Below, one piece after another: positions 24,741 through 33,413 of a stretch of 64,000 nucleotides of DNA. This stretch comes from Terriglobus albidus. GTDB taxonomy: Bacteria; Acidobacteriota; Terriglobia; Terriglobales; Acidobacteriaceae. Location: the NCBI RefSeq assembly GCF_025685425.1, contig NZ_JAGTAS010000022.1, positions 91,016 to 155,015 on the forward strand, given 5' to 3'. A program made the position numbers and the translations under genes. Under the pieces are notes generated by a model, which was given only the letters and a program-made list of their open reading frames with translations, ran no database searches and was not told where the DNA came from. Position 1 is the stretch's first letter. Every line of letters starts with the position of its first letter.

Positions 24741-26045
24741 CTAGTTTCCCAAACCGAGAGAGAATAGCGCACGCAACACAGAGTCGCGGTCGACCTGTTC
24801 GCTCGCCGTCTGCTGCAGGAACCGCTGCAGCACCGGCCGCATCCGGACCGCCTCATCGAGTTCGGCATCATTACCAGTCTGATAAGCACCGATGCGGATC
24901 AGGTCCTCTGACTTCGCATACGCTGACAATAGTCGTCGCACGTGGTTGGCGATACGCAGGTGCTCAGGTGTTGTTACTGCCGGCATCAAACGGCTAACCG
25001 AATCCACAATGTTCACCGGCGGATACCATCCTGCTCCGGCCATCTGTCGTGAAAGCACGATATGTCCATCGACGATGGAGCGGACAGAATCCACGATCGG
25101 ATCCTGCTGATCGTCGCCTTCCATCAGAACGGTATAAAACGCTGTAATACTGCCTGTCTGGAAGTTGCCGGCACGTTCTAACAGCCGCGCTGTCTTGGCA
25201 AATACCGAGGGTGTGTAGCCCTTGCTAGCAGGCGGCTCGCCGGCAGCGAGTCCAATCTCGCGCGCCGCCATGGCGAAACGGGTCACCGAATCGAGCACCA
25301 GTAACACATTCTTACCCTGAGCCGCGAAATACTCCGCCACCGATGTTGCAGACATCGCCACACGCATGCGCATGAGGGGAGACTGGTCACTCGTCGCCAC
25401 CATGACAACACTGCGCTTGCGCCCTTCCTCGCCAATGGCATCTTCAAGAAACTCGCCAACCTCTCGTCCGCGCTCGCCGACGAGACCGACCACCGTCAGA
25501 TCCGCGGATGTATTGCGGGTCATCATGCCGATCAGCGTGCTCTTACCCACACCCGACCCGCCAAAGATACCGATACGTTGTCCGCGACCCACTGCGAGGA
25601 CTCCATCGATGACGCGCAGTCCTGTTCCAAGAGGCTCACGAATCGGCTTTCGTTCCATCGGCCCCGGAGGATTCACATCCAATGGCCACCGTTCGATCAC
25701 ATCGAGCGGTGGGCCGCCATCGATGGGTTGGCCACCTGCGTCGAAGACGCGGCCAAGCATCTGTTCGCTTACCGAAAGCGAGGGCCTGCGGCGCATGGCA
25801 AACACTTTGGCACCGAAACGAACGCCGGCGACCGCATCTACCGGGCTCAGCAGCGTGCGGCTGCCCCGAATCCCTACGACTTCGGCCTCAAGCCGGTTGC
25901 CGTCAGCGACAATTTCGCAACACTCTCCTACAGAACAAGGAGGTCCGTCTGCCTCGATCAATTGCCCTTCTGCTTCAGCAACACGTCCACTCCATCGCCA
26001 CGAAGGCGTGGAAGATAGTCGTGCATGAAAGCGTTGCAACCTCAC
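24741..26045 (-). CDS. fliI: Flagellum-specific ATPase FliI
   Basis: 434 residues. Walker A is GGSGVGKST (about 162-170); Walker B is in KNVLLVLDSVTRFAMAAREIGLA, and the catalytic region GLVGERGREVGEFLED is intact. It energises the flagellar type III exporter together with FliH and FliJ. It overlaps fliH by 4 bases. Length is normal. Confidence 0.97.
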   Translation of the reverse strand: MRLQRFHARLSSTPSWRWSGRVAEAEGQLIEADGPPCSVGECCEIVADGNRLEAEVVGIRGSRTLLSPVDAVAGVRFGAKVFAMRRRPSLSVSEQMLGRVFDAGGQPIDGGPPLDVIERWPLDVNPPGPMERKPIREPLGTGLRVIDGVLAVGRGQRIGIFGGSGVGKSTLIGMMTRNTSADLTVVGLVGERGREVGEFLEDAIGEEGRKRSVVMVATSDQSPLMRMRVAMSATSVAEYFAAQGKNVLLVLDSVTRFAMAAREIGLAAGEPPASKGYTPSVFAKTARLLERAGNFQTGSITAFYTVLMEGDDQQDPIVDSVRSIVDGHIVLSRQMAGAGWYPPVNIVDSVSRLMPAVTTPEHLRIANHVRRLLSAYAKSEDLIRIGAYQTGNDAELDEAVRMRPVLQRFLQQTASEQVDRDSVLRALFSLGLGN

Positions 26046-26701
26046 GATGGACGCTTTCCGAGCAGCTCGCAGAAGCTGGTCTCGATCTCAGAAAGCTGCG
26101 CTTCCACTCCCAGGTCTACAGAGCCGCACTTCGTATAGAGCTCACAGCCCCCTGGTTGAAGCCCGGCGTCCCCTTCCACCTGAACATCCTGGCCCTGCAG
26201 GATCTCTGTCCACGCTGCAACGTCGGCACGAGGCACGCGAAGGCGGACTTCATCCTCGCTGGTCATCTGCTCTACCGCCACACGCACGACGCCACGCAAC
26301 ATAAGAGGATCAAGCTTCGCTTCACGATTCAGAATGCGCCGCGCTAAAGCGAGGGCAAGTTTTACCACCTCCGCTTCAGCATCGGCAAAATAGCGTTTAC
26401 GATCCGCTTCAAATGCGTCTACCGCATCGCTTATCTCGCGGCGAAGTTCGGCACGCTGCTCCTCTGCTTCTTCTTCCATGACTGCACGCGTCTGCTTTGC
26501 GCCCTGCTCGCGCGCCAGAGAAACCTCTGCGATACGTTGCTGCTCTGCCTGAAAAAGAGCCGCACGAAGTCGCTCCACTTCAGCGGTAAGATCCTCTTCT
26601 GCTTCGGCGGCCTGTATCTCACGGCCAAGACGGCCATGCGACCGGAACCGCAGCGGGCCGACAGCGTTATCACGCCCAGTGGACTCAAGCGGAAAGGTCA
26701 T
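26042..26701 (-). CDS. fliH: Flagellar export stator protein FliH
   Basis: 219 residues with a Glu/Ala/Arg-rich coiled coil (EDLTAEVERLRAALFQAEQQRIAEVSLAREQG) and a C-terminal domain similar to V-ATPase subunit E (LALALARRILNREAKLDPLMLRGVVRVAVEQM ... GGCELYTKCGSVDLGVEAQLSEIETSF). It regulates FliI and links it to the C-ring. It overlaps fliG by 17 bases and fliI by 4. Confidence 0.92.
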   Translation of the reverse strand: MTFPLESTGRDNAVGPLRFRSHGRLGREIQAAEAEEDLTAEVERLRAALFQAEQQRIAEVSLAREQGAKQTRAVMEEEAEEQRAELRREISDAVDAFEADRKRYFADAEAEVVKLALALARRILNREAKLDPLMLRGVVRVAVEQMTSEDEVRLRVPRADVAAWTEILQGQDVQVEGDAGLQPGGCELYTKCGSVDLGVEAQLSEIETSFCELLGKRPS

Positions 26702-27716
26702 TATCGGTCTCCATTCTCAGCATCAGTTTTCCTTCTGCTTCAAGCCGCCGCGCCAGCGCCAATAGCTCCTGCTGGGCCTGAGCTACATCGCGTGAGCGGA
26801 CGGGTCCCATCACTTCCATATCCTCGCGAAGCATTTCGGCAGCGCGCGTGCTCATCGCCTGGAACAGGTGCGCACGTAGAGATTCTTTGGCGCCCTTCAT
26901 TGCCGTCGAAAGAATCTTCTTGTCCGCTGCACCGACGATCTCGCGAATACCGGCCTGCGGCACGGTCAGCAAATCGTCGAAGGTAAACATCAGGTTGCGG
27001 ATGCCAAGCGCGATCTCGGGCTGGTTCTGCTCGATATCTTCCAGGATCTTCTTGCTCAGCATCTGATCAACCCGATTCAACATCTCGGCCACTGCCTTGA
27101 AACCGGCATAAGAATGCTTCTTGTTCTGCCCGATCGACTCCGACCGGCGATACAACTGCAAGGCAACCTTCTGCGCCATCTCCGGAGAGAACTGACGCAT
27201 TTCGGCAAGACGCTTCACCACCTCTGTCCGTAGCGTTTCGCTCAGTGCGATCAGTACCGACGCGGCGCGGCCAGCTTCCAGGTGAGCCAGCACCAGTGCG
27301 ACCGTCTGCGGGTGCTCGCCCTCGAGGAACTTCGCCAGCTGCCGTGGCTCAATCTTCTGCAGCATGGTCAGATCGCTCATGGAGCGCTCGCGCAGCCGCC
27401 ACACTTCATTCAGCAGCTCTTCTGCGCGGTTCTCTCCAAAAGCCTTTTGCAACAGCCGGCGAGCATAATCAACACCGCCACGGGTAGCGAACTTCTGTGT
27501 CTCCTGCAGGGCATAGTACTCACCGACCACGTTAGCCAGTTCGTCCCTTGGAACCGTGCCGAGACGCATGATCTCTTCGGTCACGCGCTGCACGTCTGTT
27601 TCAGACAGATACTGAAACATCTCTTTTGCAAGGTCATCACCTATCGCGACCATGAAGACTGCCGCCTTGCGCAAGCCTGCGGCTCGGGTCATTGGCGAAT
27701 TGTTCTGGGTAGCCAT
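26685..27716 (-). CDS. fliG: Flagellar motor switch protein FliG
   Basis: 343 residues, the expected size. The middle domain contains LQKIEPRQLAKFLEGEHPQTVALVLAHLEAGRAASVL with the EHPQ motif that contacts FliM. The C-terminal torque helix region is FDDLLTVPQAGIREIVGAADKKILSTAMKGAKESL. It joins the MS ring to the C ring and meets the stator. Followed by the overlapping fliH. Confidence 0.97.
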   Translation of the reverse strand: MATQNNSPMTRAAGLRKAAVFMVAIGDDLAKEMFQYLSETDVQRVTEEIMRLGTVPRDELANVVGEYYALQETQKFATRGGVDYARRLLQKAFGENRAEELLNEVWRLRERSMSDLTMLQKIEPRQLAKFLEGEHPQTVALVLAHLEAGRAASVLIALSETLRTEVVKRLAEMRQFSPEMAQKVALQLYRRSESIGQNKKHSYAGFKAVAEMLNRVDQMLSKKILEDIEQNQPEIALGIRNLMFTFDDLLTVPQAGIREIVGAADKKILSTAMKGAKESLRAHLFQAMSTRAAEMLREDMEVMGPVRSRDVAQAQQELLALARRLEAEGKLMLRMETDNDLSA

Positions 27717-27742
27717 CTTTTTTCGTCACCAACAAAGGTTTG

Positions 27743-29554
27743 CTATTCGTCCATGTCCGTACCGATCCAATGCTCAAGCAGGCGCGTGCTCTGCTTGGGC
27801 TCCGTACGGATCTGTCTCTTAACCTGTTCGAAGATCATCTGTTCTTCACTGCCCTGCTCTGTCTTCAGACCTATCGAGGAACCCAGCACCGGCGTATCCG
27901 GAGATCCCTCTGTCAATAGGGATGCCGACTCCGTGATCGGCAGAGCACTTGCGGCAGCACCTGTAGCAGCAAGCACAGGAGTCTGATGCGCCATCAATGC
28001 CGGCGGCTCCGGTTCCTGCATCAGTGCGGCAGTCTGTTTCACCATCGGACGCAGTACGAACATCACCAGCAGCAAACCCATCGCCATCAGGCCCACTGTG
28101 CGAAGCACACCCGGGGTCCTGATAAGCTCCTGGGTTTGCTCTGTCACGCGCTGCAGCGGAGTCAATGGTACTTCCGCGCTGTTCGTCTGGAAGCTGATGT
28201 TCTCCAGAACAAGCTGATCTCCACGCTTGGAATCAAAACCCGTTGATGCCTGTGCGAGCTGTTCCAGACGACGCATCTCCTCACTGCTGCGGGCATGCCA
28301 GACGGTGTGCATGTCCTTACCTGCACCTTCCAGTTGCGGGCGATCGTTTACCAGGACGGCTACGGTAAGCCGTTTCAGACGGCCCGGGCCTTCCTGCATG
28401 TGGCTCAGATGCCGGGTTACGGCATAATTAGCACTTTCTTCACGAGCATTATTGCTTGCACCGCTGCCGCTCTGTGGATACACGGGCAGGTTGCCGTTCT
28501 GCATCAGAGGAGGAACGTTACCTTGACCATTGGCCTGCTGGTTAGCGGTGCCATTGGCTCCAGCAGCCGCTGGTCCACCCGCCGCATTGCTCTGCGTTCC
28601 CGGAACTCCCGCTGCCGCGCGCGGGGAACTCTGCACCTGCTCGGTACGTTGCATGCTGACCGTTGCCGAGAGTGCCGGATCATAGACCTCGTCGGTTTTT
28701 TCTTCCGTGCCCTGCTCGTACTCCGCATGAACCGTCGCGCGGACATTATCCCGTCCGGCTACCGGTTCCAGTATGGAAATGAGCTGCTGCTCCATCTGGT
28801 GAACGGCATCAGTCTGCTGCGCGGACTGAGTCGGCGCACTCATATTGACATGACCATCCGCATCCACCAGGTTCACCTGGTCCGGCTGCAGGTTCTCTAC
28901 CGCACCGGCTACCAGGTTACGAATGGACTCGGCCTCACCCTGCGCCATGGTCGAACGCCGTAATTTAAGCACTACCGTTGCCTTCGCCGGGTGATCCTCA
29001 GCACTGAATAGACCCTGCTTGGCCATGGCCAGGTGAACACGCGCGGAACGCACGGAGCCAAGGGTGCCAATCGTATGTTCAAGCTCACCTTCGAGAGCAC
29101 GCTGATAGTTGACCTTCTCATCGAACTCCGAACCAACCCAGTTCGGCTTATCGAAGATCTCAAAGCCCATGCGTCCGCTCTGCGGCATGCCTTTGCTGGC
29201 GACTTCCATACGTGCCTTATCCAGCAACTCTTCGGGAACAAGCACTTCGCTGCCGTCAGACGAGATCTTGGCATTGATTCCTGCCGCACTCAGTTCTTGG
29301 CTGACAGCCTGCACATCCTTCGGATCAAGCCCGCTGAAAAGAGTCTTCCATTCCGTACGGGAGCCATACCAGCTCAGTGCAGCAATCACCGCAAGCACGA
29401 TTCCCGACGCCAGCATCAGACGCGAGCGTTGCGCTTTCGGCAAAGCATTCCAGCGGCTACCGGCATTACTTACCAGGCGTTGCCAGGGAGCAGCGCCTTC
29501 ACCGAGACCGGGGGTAGAACCTGTTTTCTGTAGTTCAGTCTTCTGATCTGGCAT
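27743..29554 (-). CDS. fliF: Flagellar MS-ring protein FliF
   Basis: 603 residues. A membrane helix near residues 43-62 (RLMLASGIVLAVIAALSWYG), the YscJ/FliF ring-building motif domains (QAVSQELSAAGINAKISSDGSEVLVPEELLDKARMEVASKGMP), a long Gln/Gly/Asn-rich periplasmic loop, and a second membrane helix (VLRTVGLMAMGLLLVMFVL). The cytoplasmic C-terminus KQSTRLLEHWIGTDMDE is the FliG-binding tail. It forms the base on which the export gate is built. Confidence 0.97.
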   Translation of the reverse strand: MPDQKTELQKTGSTPGLGEGAAPWQRLVSNAGSRWNALPKAQRSRLMLASGIVLAVIAALSWYGSRTEWKTLFSGLDPKDVQAVSQELSAAGINAKISSDGSEVLVPEELLDKARMEVASKGMPQSGRMGFEIFDKPNWVGSEFDEKVNYQRALEGELEHTIGTLGSVRSARVHLAMAKQGLFSAEDHPAKATVVLKLRRSTMAQGEAESIRNLVAGAVENLQPDQVNLVDADGHVNMSAPTQSAQQTDAVHQMEQQLISILEPVAGRDNVRATVHAEYEQGTEEKTDEVYDPALSATVSMQRTEQVQSSPRAAAGVPGTQSNAAGGPAAAGANGTANQQANGQGNVPPLMQNGNLPVYPQSGSGASNNAREESANYAVTRHLSHMQEGPGRLKRLTVAVLVNDRPQLEGAGKDMHTVWHARSSEEMRRLEQLAQASTGFDSKRGDQLVLENISFQTNSAEVPLTPLQRVTEQTQELIRTPGVLRTVGLMAMGLLLVMFVLRPMVKQTAALMQEPEPPALMAHQTPVLAATGAAASALPITESASLLTEGSPDTPVLGSSIGLKTEQGSEEQMIFEQVKRQIRTEPKQSTRLLEHWIGTDMDE

Positions 29555-29563
29555 TGTTATGTC

Positions 29564-29866
29564 TTAGAACTGCATCTGCATCATCTGCTGGTATGCCGCT
29601 ACGGCTTTGTTCCGTACTTGCAGCGCTAACTCGAAGGCCATGTCCGCTTTCTGGGTTGCAATCATGGCCTCGTGAATTTCGACACCGCTACCGTCCATCA
29701 AACCCTTCACAGCCGTCTGCGCCTGCTTCTCCAGTGCAGTGGCATCATGCAGCGCACCTGCCAGAACATCGGCAAATGGAGATGCCGCCTGCTCGGTCGA
29801 GGGCGCCGGTGACGGAGCCACACTGCCAATTCCGGGAATTGTTCCTGTAAGCCGAATCGCATCCAT
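29564..29866 (-). CDS. fliE: Flagellar MS-ring/rod adaptor FliE
   Basis: 100 residues, the usual size. The C-terminal half DGSGVEIHEAMIATQKADMAFELALQVRNKAVAAYQQMMQMQF is the FliE signature. It links the FliF ring to the rod and is the first rod component exported. It lies between flgC and fliF, 10 and 9 bases from each. Confidence 0.95.
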   Translation of the reverse strand: MDAIRLTGTIPGIGSVAPSPAPSTEQAASPFADVLAGALHDATALEKQAQTAVKGLMDGSGVEIHEAMIATQKADMAFELALQVRNKAVAAYQQMMQMQF

Positions 29867-29876
29867 ATCTGTTCTC

Positions 29877-30335
29877 TTACTTCAAGATGTCCAGCGAGCT
29901 GGTGATCATGCTTTTCTCTGCCTGTACCGCCGATGCATTCATGCCATAGCTGCGCTGCGCGCTCATCAGTTCCACCATCTCGGTCAGTGGATCGATATCG
30001 GGATATGCAACATATCCGTTTGCATCGGCATCCGGATGTCCGGGATCGAAGCGCATAATCGGCGCTTTGGCGTCATTCTGCACGCCGACAACTTCCACGC
30101 CTCCGGTCGCATTCGAGCTAAGAGAGCCATGCATTCCCAGGTGCGACATAAAGGCAGCGCCGAACGCGCCATCCTGGCCGGCGGTCTGGAAGACCACCTG
30201 CTGTCTGCGGTACGGTCCTCCATCGGCGGTGCGGGTCGTCTCCGCATTCGCCATATTGCTGGCCGTTACTTCGGCACGAACTCTCTCAGCCTGCAGCGCG
30301 GATGCGCTGACATCCATCACACCAAACAGGTTCAT
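29877..30335 (-). CDS. flgC: Flagellar proximal rod protein FlgC
   Basis: 152 residues. N-terminus MNLFGVMDVSASALQAERVRAEVTASNMANAETTRTADGGPYRRQ, including the ANxxT motif, and C-terminus YVAYPDIDPLTEMVELMSAQRSYGMNASAVQAEKSMITSSLDI are characteristic. It overlaps flgB by 4 bases. Confidence 0.96.
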   Translation of the reverse strand: MNLFGVMDVSASALQAERVRAEVTASNMANAETTRTADGGPYRRQQVVFQTAGQDGAFGAAFMSHLGMHGSLSSNATGGVEVVGVQNDAKAPIMRFDPGHPDADANGYVAYPDIDPLTEMVELMSAQRSYGMNASAVQAEKSMITSSLDILK

Positions 30336-30688
30336 GCCTTACCGTCCGCTTTGATCGCGTCCATGACGCGTGAATATTCCCGCTTCAACAACTCCACGCC
30401 GGTACGGAAGGCGAGCTGCGATTTTGCCAACTGCATACCTTCGCGCTCTAAGGAGACATTGTTGCCGTCAGGCCGGGTTACCAGGCCATCAACATCACGC
30501 GTGGCCGGAGTAAATGTACCGCTTGCGGTGCCCTCCATGGCGTGCCGCATCTCATCTTCGAAACTGAAACCCTGTGTCCGGTAGCCGGGAGTATCAGCAT
30601 TGGCCATATTGCTGGCCGTCAGCTTCATCTGGGCGCTGGCCAGGTCCAAATACCGCGTCAACGCGTCACTGATCGCACTCGTCTGCAT
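30332..30688 (-). CDS. flgB: Flagellar proximal rod protein FlgB
   Basis: 118 residues. N-terminal LTRYLDLASAQMKLTASNMANADTPGYRTQGFSFEDEM carries the rod signature ANxDTPGYR; the C-terminus QLAFRTGVELLKREYSRVMDAIK is typical of FlgB. It is the first gene of the long flagellar unit that runs to 12327. Purine-rich GAGGAAGAGGG lies about 8-17 bases before the ATG, and a possible sigma-54 promoter lies at 30735-30750. Confidence 0.96.
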   Translation of the reverse strand: MQTSAISDALTRYLDLASAQMKLTASNMANADTPGYRTQGFSFEDEMRHAMEGTASGTFTPATRDVDGLVTRPDGNNVSLEREGMQLAKSQLAFRTGVELLKREYSRVMDAIKADGKA

Positions 30689-30734
30689 CAGACACCCTCT
30701 TCCTCAAGCGATTGAACTTATCGCCGATAGAGAG

Positions 30735-30750
30735 TGCAGGTTTGGCTCCA
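30735..30750 (-). promoter_or_regulatory. Candidate sigma-54 promoter of flgB
   Basis: The minus strand reads TGGAGCCAAACCTGCA, matching TGGCACG-N4-TTGCW at 8 of 12 positions with the essential GG-N10-GC spacing. It predicts a start near 30724 and a 36-base leader with a ribosome binding site. A sigma-54 activator gene lies immediately upstream. A weaker sigma-28-like GGCGATAA occurs at 30718-30725. Confidence 0.5.
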
Positions 30751-30821
30751 TTCCTCAGGCAGACATCTAAGAAGGCTCTCAGCCTCAATCATTAGAGCGA
30801 AACAAGAAACCGGGCTTTTCG

Positions 30822-30930
30822 AAAATTTTCCCTGTCGCTGGGTATCCCGGAAGGGGCGTGCACCGGCATTTTCATTGCGGAAAACGCCCATAGATGCAAT
30901 TGCTCTGGACTACATCTATAGAGATGCTTT
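30822..30930 (+). repeat. Dispersed inverted-repeat element, degenerate copy 2
   Basis: It matches the other copies through TTTTCCCTGT, GGGTATCCCGGAAG, TTTTCATTGCGGAAAACGCC and GACTACATCTATAG, but both ends have decayed. A TAGAGC at 30793-30798 may be a displaced remnant of the left end. It does not overlap a gene. Confidence 0.75.
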
Positions 30931-30989
30931 CGCCTGGTCTTAGAAGCAATTTGCGCTCGTGGTATGACGCCTGGAGCGGATGACATGCG

Positions 30990-32204
30990 CTACGCCCGTT
31001 TGCGGCGGAGTACAACCTCGGTCATTCCAATCTCCGGACGGTCTTCCGCCAGAATAGCCGCCCGCTCCAAAACATGTCCTAATTCACGGACATTTCCAGG
31101 CCAGTCGTATCCCTGGAAGATCTCCAGAGCTGCCGGAGAGAGGCGTTTCTGCGGCATTGTTTCGCCAAGCTTATTGAGGATATGCGTCGCCAGCAGCGGG
31201 ATGTCCTCCGCCCGCTCGCGCAATGCAGGAATGACCACAGGGAAAACTGCCAGCCGATGGTAGAGGTCCAGCCGGAAAGCCCGTTCCTGGCTCAGCCGCT
31301 CGAGATCGCGGTGGGTTGCCGCGATCACGCGCACATCGACCCGAACGGTCTCGTTGTCACCAACCCGTTGCAGTTCCCCATTCTCCAGAAAACGCAACAT
31401 CTTGGCCTGCAACGGTAGCGGCATCTCCCCAATTTCATCCAGAAACAGGGTGCCGCCATTCGCCGCCTCGATGCGGCCGGTGCGTGACTGTACTGCACCG
31501 GTAAAAGCGCCGCGGGTGTGCCCGAAGAGTTCCGCTTCCAGCAGAGCCTCCGGAATGGCGGCGCAGTTCAAGGTCACAAATGGCTTCTGGGCGCGAGGAC
31601 TGAGCCGGTGGATTGCCCTTGAAACCACCTCTTTACCCGTCCCCGTCTCTCCTTCAATCAGGACGGTCGTATCGCGTGGAGCGACCAGGCGAACCATGCG
31701 AGCAAGCTCGCGCATGCCCGCGCTATTGCCGATCATTCCCGGTAACAAGGCTGCATCCACGGGAAGCTCGGCGGGAACAATCACGGGGACGGAAACCGTA
31801 GGCTCCCGCTCGATGCTCGAATGCGCTGGCTCCGGCGTGACCACAATATCTTCTTCTGCGGTACGCAGGACATGCAACAACTCGTGCCGCCTCGGGCTTC
31901 GCGGTCCGTCTCCAACCGGTACACCATCGGCGCGCAGAATATCGACCGATGGAAATGCCTGGCGCACCCAGGCAATAAATCCATCCACTTCCAGATCCGG
32001 CAGCCAGTTGTCGACAATAAGCGCTTCCGGAATACGCTGTTCCATGCTCGCCATGGCCTCAGCGCCGCCGGAAGCGGCCTCTACCTGCCAACGCAGGCCC
32101 TCAAGCGATGTAATCCATCGAAAACGCCGGTCTCCGTCCGCACTGACGACAACGGCGTGACGAACGGATACTGGTCCGTTCGTCACCCTGGTTTCAAATG
32201 GCAT
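30990..32204 (-). CDS. Sigma-54-dependent AAA+ activator lacking a DNA-binding domain
   Basis: 404 residues from ATG 32204, chosen because it overlaps the stop of the upstream gene (TAATG); a longer in-frame extension to 32387 reads through that gene and is unlikely. Residues about 14-95 form a weak receiver-like domain (ALIVDNWLPDLEVDGF, possible phospho-acceptor D65). The AAA+ domain has Walker A GETGTGKE (185-192), the sigma-54-contact loop GAFTGA (232-237) and Walker B GGTLFLDEIG (250-259). The protein ends about 20 residues after the AAA+ lid (EIGMTEVVLRRKRA), with no Fis-type helix-turn-helix. Known activators of this layout (FlgR of Helicobacter, CtcC of Chlamydia) work from solution. 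Lying just before flgB, it is the likely activator of the flagellar genes. Confidence 0.9.
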   Translation of the reverse strand: MPFETRVTNGPVSVRHAVVVSADGDRRFRWITSLEGLRWQVEAASGGAEAMASMEQRIPEALIVDNWLPDLEVDGFIAWVRQAFPSVDILRADGVPVGDGPRSPRRHELLHVLRTAEEDIVVTPEPAHSSIEREPTVSVPVIVPAELPVDAALLPGMIGNSAGMRELARMVRLVAPRDTTVLIEGETGTGKEVVSRAIHRLSPRAQKPFVTLNCAAIPEALLEAELFGHTRGAFTGAVQSRTGRIEAANGGTLFLDEIGEMPLPLQAKMLRFLENGELQRVGDNETVRVDVRVIAATHRDLERLSQERAFRLDLYHRLAVFPVVIPALRERAEDIPLLATHILNKLGETMPQKRLSPAALEIFQGYDWPGNVRELGHVLERAAILAEDRPEIGMTEVVLRRKRA

Positions 32205-32443
32205 TATTTTAGGTCCCCTGGTCCGTCTTGCATCGCTTCTCGAAGCTGCTGTCGCATCCGCATGGCGATGCCATTCAACCGTTCGCATTCCGTCAGACTG
32301 TCGGCTATCGCGCGACGCATGCCTTCCTCGTCGCCTTCCATCTCTGCCAACTCCAAACGGCACTGCAATGCCGTCAGCGGTTGGCACAGGTCATGCAGCA
32401 TCACGCTCAGTTCCTGTACCTGTTCACGATCCATAGTTGTCAC
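32204..32443 (-). CDS. Stand-alone HisKA (dimerisation/phosphoacceptor) domain protein
   Basis: 79 residues with the H-box of histidine kinases: LSVMLHDLCQPLTALQCRLELAEM, His at about position 17, followed by a second helix (MRRAIADSLTECERLNGIAMRMRQQL). There is no sensor domain and no HATPase domain, so it cannot phosphorylate by itself. It overlaps the response regulator stop (GTGA) and the activator start (TAATG). ATG 32434 is an alternative start. It may act as a phosphotransfer intermediate, a phosphatase-like partner, or a dimerisation module; this is inference. Confidence 0.75.
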   Translation of the reverse strand: MTTMDREQVQELSVMLHDLCQPLTALQCRLELAEMEGDEEGMRRAIADSLTECERLNGIAMRMRQQLREAMQDGPGDLK

Positions 32444-33201
32444 GCGTGTCGCAATATCCGTGTTGTACTACCCGCGGCTACGCTCTGTGAACCCGATTTT
32501 TCCGGGAGGCCACCCGGAAACGACATGCTCCGCAACCGGTAGCCCTCGCCCCGAACCGTTTCAATCAACGCGGCGCCATCTGACACACCCTGTACAGTCA
32601 GCTTTCGGCGCAGATAGTTGATATATACGTCTACGACATTTGTGCCAGTATGCGACGTTGTCCGCCATACACCATTCAAAAGTTGCGCACGGGAAACGGC
32701 TTTCCCCTTGTGAAGCAACAGGTACTCGAGCAGCGCATATTCCTTCGAGGTCAGCTCTACTTCCACGTCGGCTACACGCACCTGACGGAGCATACGGTTC
32801 ACTTCCAGGACGCCGTACTTCAGAAGCTGATCCGGTACGTGCTTCTTACGGCGCATCACAGCACGACAGCGTGCTGTTAGTTCATGGAAGCTAAATGGTT
32901 TAAGTAGATAATCGTCGGCTCCGAGATCCAGACAGCGGACCCGCTCTTCAACCTGAGTCCGCCCCGTCAGTACGAGTACGGAGGTATGGGGCATCCTGCG
33001 GTGTACTTCTTCAAGCAGTTGAGCTCCATCCATTTTGGGCAAACTCAGATCCAGAACGACAAGTTCCGGATTTTCTTCCATCGCGTGATGGAGTGCGGCT
33101 TCTCCATCCTGTAACCACTCGACTTGATGACCTTCTTTTTCGAGTCCCTTCTTCAAGAGCATTCCAAGGGCTTTATCGTCTTCCACCAGCAGAATTCCCA
33201 T
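32440..33201 (-). CDS. OmpR/PhoB-family response regulator
   Basis: 253 residues from ATG 33201, chosen because the receiver begins MGILLVEDDKALG and GGAG lies upstream; the in-frame extension to 33315 adds no domain. The receiver has D51 (VVLDLSLPKMDG), T79-like (LVLTG) and K101 (LLKPF). A winged-helix domain follows (about 125-230: LTSKEYALLEYLLLHKGKAVSRAQLLNGVW ... VVDVYINYLRRKL ... IETVRGEGYRL). No complete sensor kinase gene is adjacent; the following HisKA-only gene is the only kinase-like partner. It is divergent from lexA. Confidence 0.93.
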   Translation of the reverse strand: MGILLVEDDKALGMLLKKGLEKEGHQVEWLQDGEAALHHAMEENPELVVLDLSLPKMDGAQLLEEVHRRMPHTSVLVLTGRTQVEERVRCLDLGADDYLLKPFSFHELTARCRAVMRRKKHVPDQLLKYGVLEVNRMLRQVRVADVEVELTSKEYALLEYLLLHKGKAVSRAQLLNGVWRTTSHTGTNVVDVYINYLRRKLTVQGVSDGAALIETVRGEGYRLRSMSFPGGLPEKSGSQSVAAGSTTRILRHA

Positions 33202-33413
33202 TTGTTTCTCCAATTCACTGACTAACCTTGCGAAGCGAAAAATTGAAAGTTCCGACTCTTGCGTTCGTTCACGTCTTTTCGAGTAAGACTTATGTACATA
33301 CCTTGATTCGTGCACATAGGTAACCGCAAGCCTGCGTTACCAGGACTTTTTTACCGCAGCCCCAAAACGGGAATCTAAAGGGAACTTAGCAAGTTACCTC
33401 CCTAACGTCTTCC

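Larger units (their letters stand above)
30689..30989 (-). other. Intergenic region upstream of flgB
   Basis: 301 bases without a gene. On the minus strand it holds the degenerate repeat copy 2 (30822-30930), the candidate sigma-54 promoter (30735-30750) and the flgB leader. No terminator with a T-stretch is obvious after the activator gene, so some readthrough into flgB is possible. Confidence 0.6.

Noticed and set aside
30718..30725. Sigma-28-like GGCGATAA upstream of flgB
   Set aside because: The -35 match is only about 4 of 8 bases, and early flagellar genes are rarely sigma-28 dependent; the sigma-54 candidate fits better. Kept only as a note.
32205..32387. N-terminal extension of the sigma-54 activator
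   Set aside because: It overlaps the whole HisKA-domain gene in another frame and reads as Arg/Asp-rich nonsense; ATG 32204 with TAATG coupling is better.
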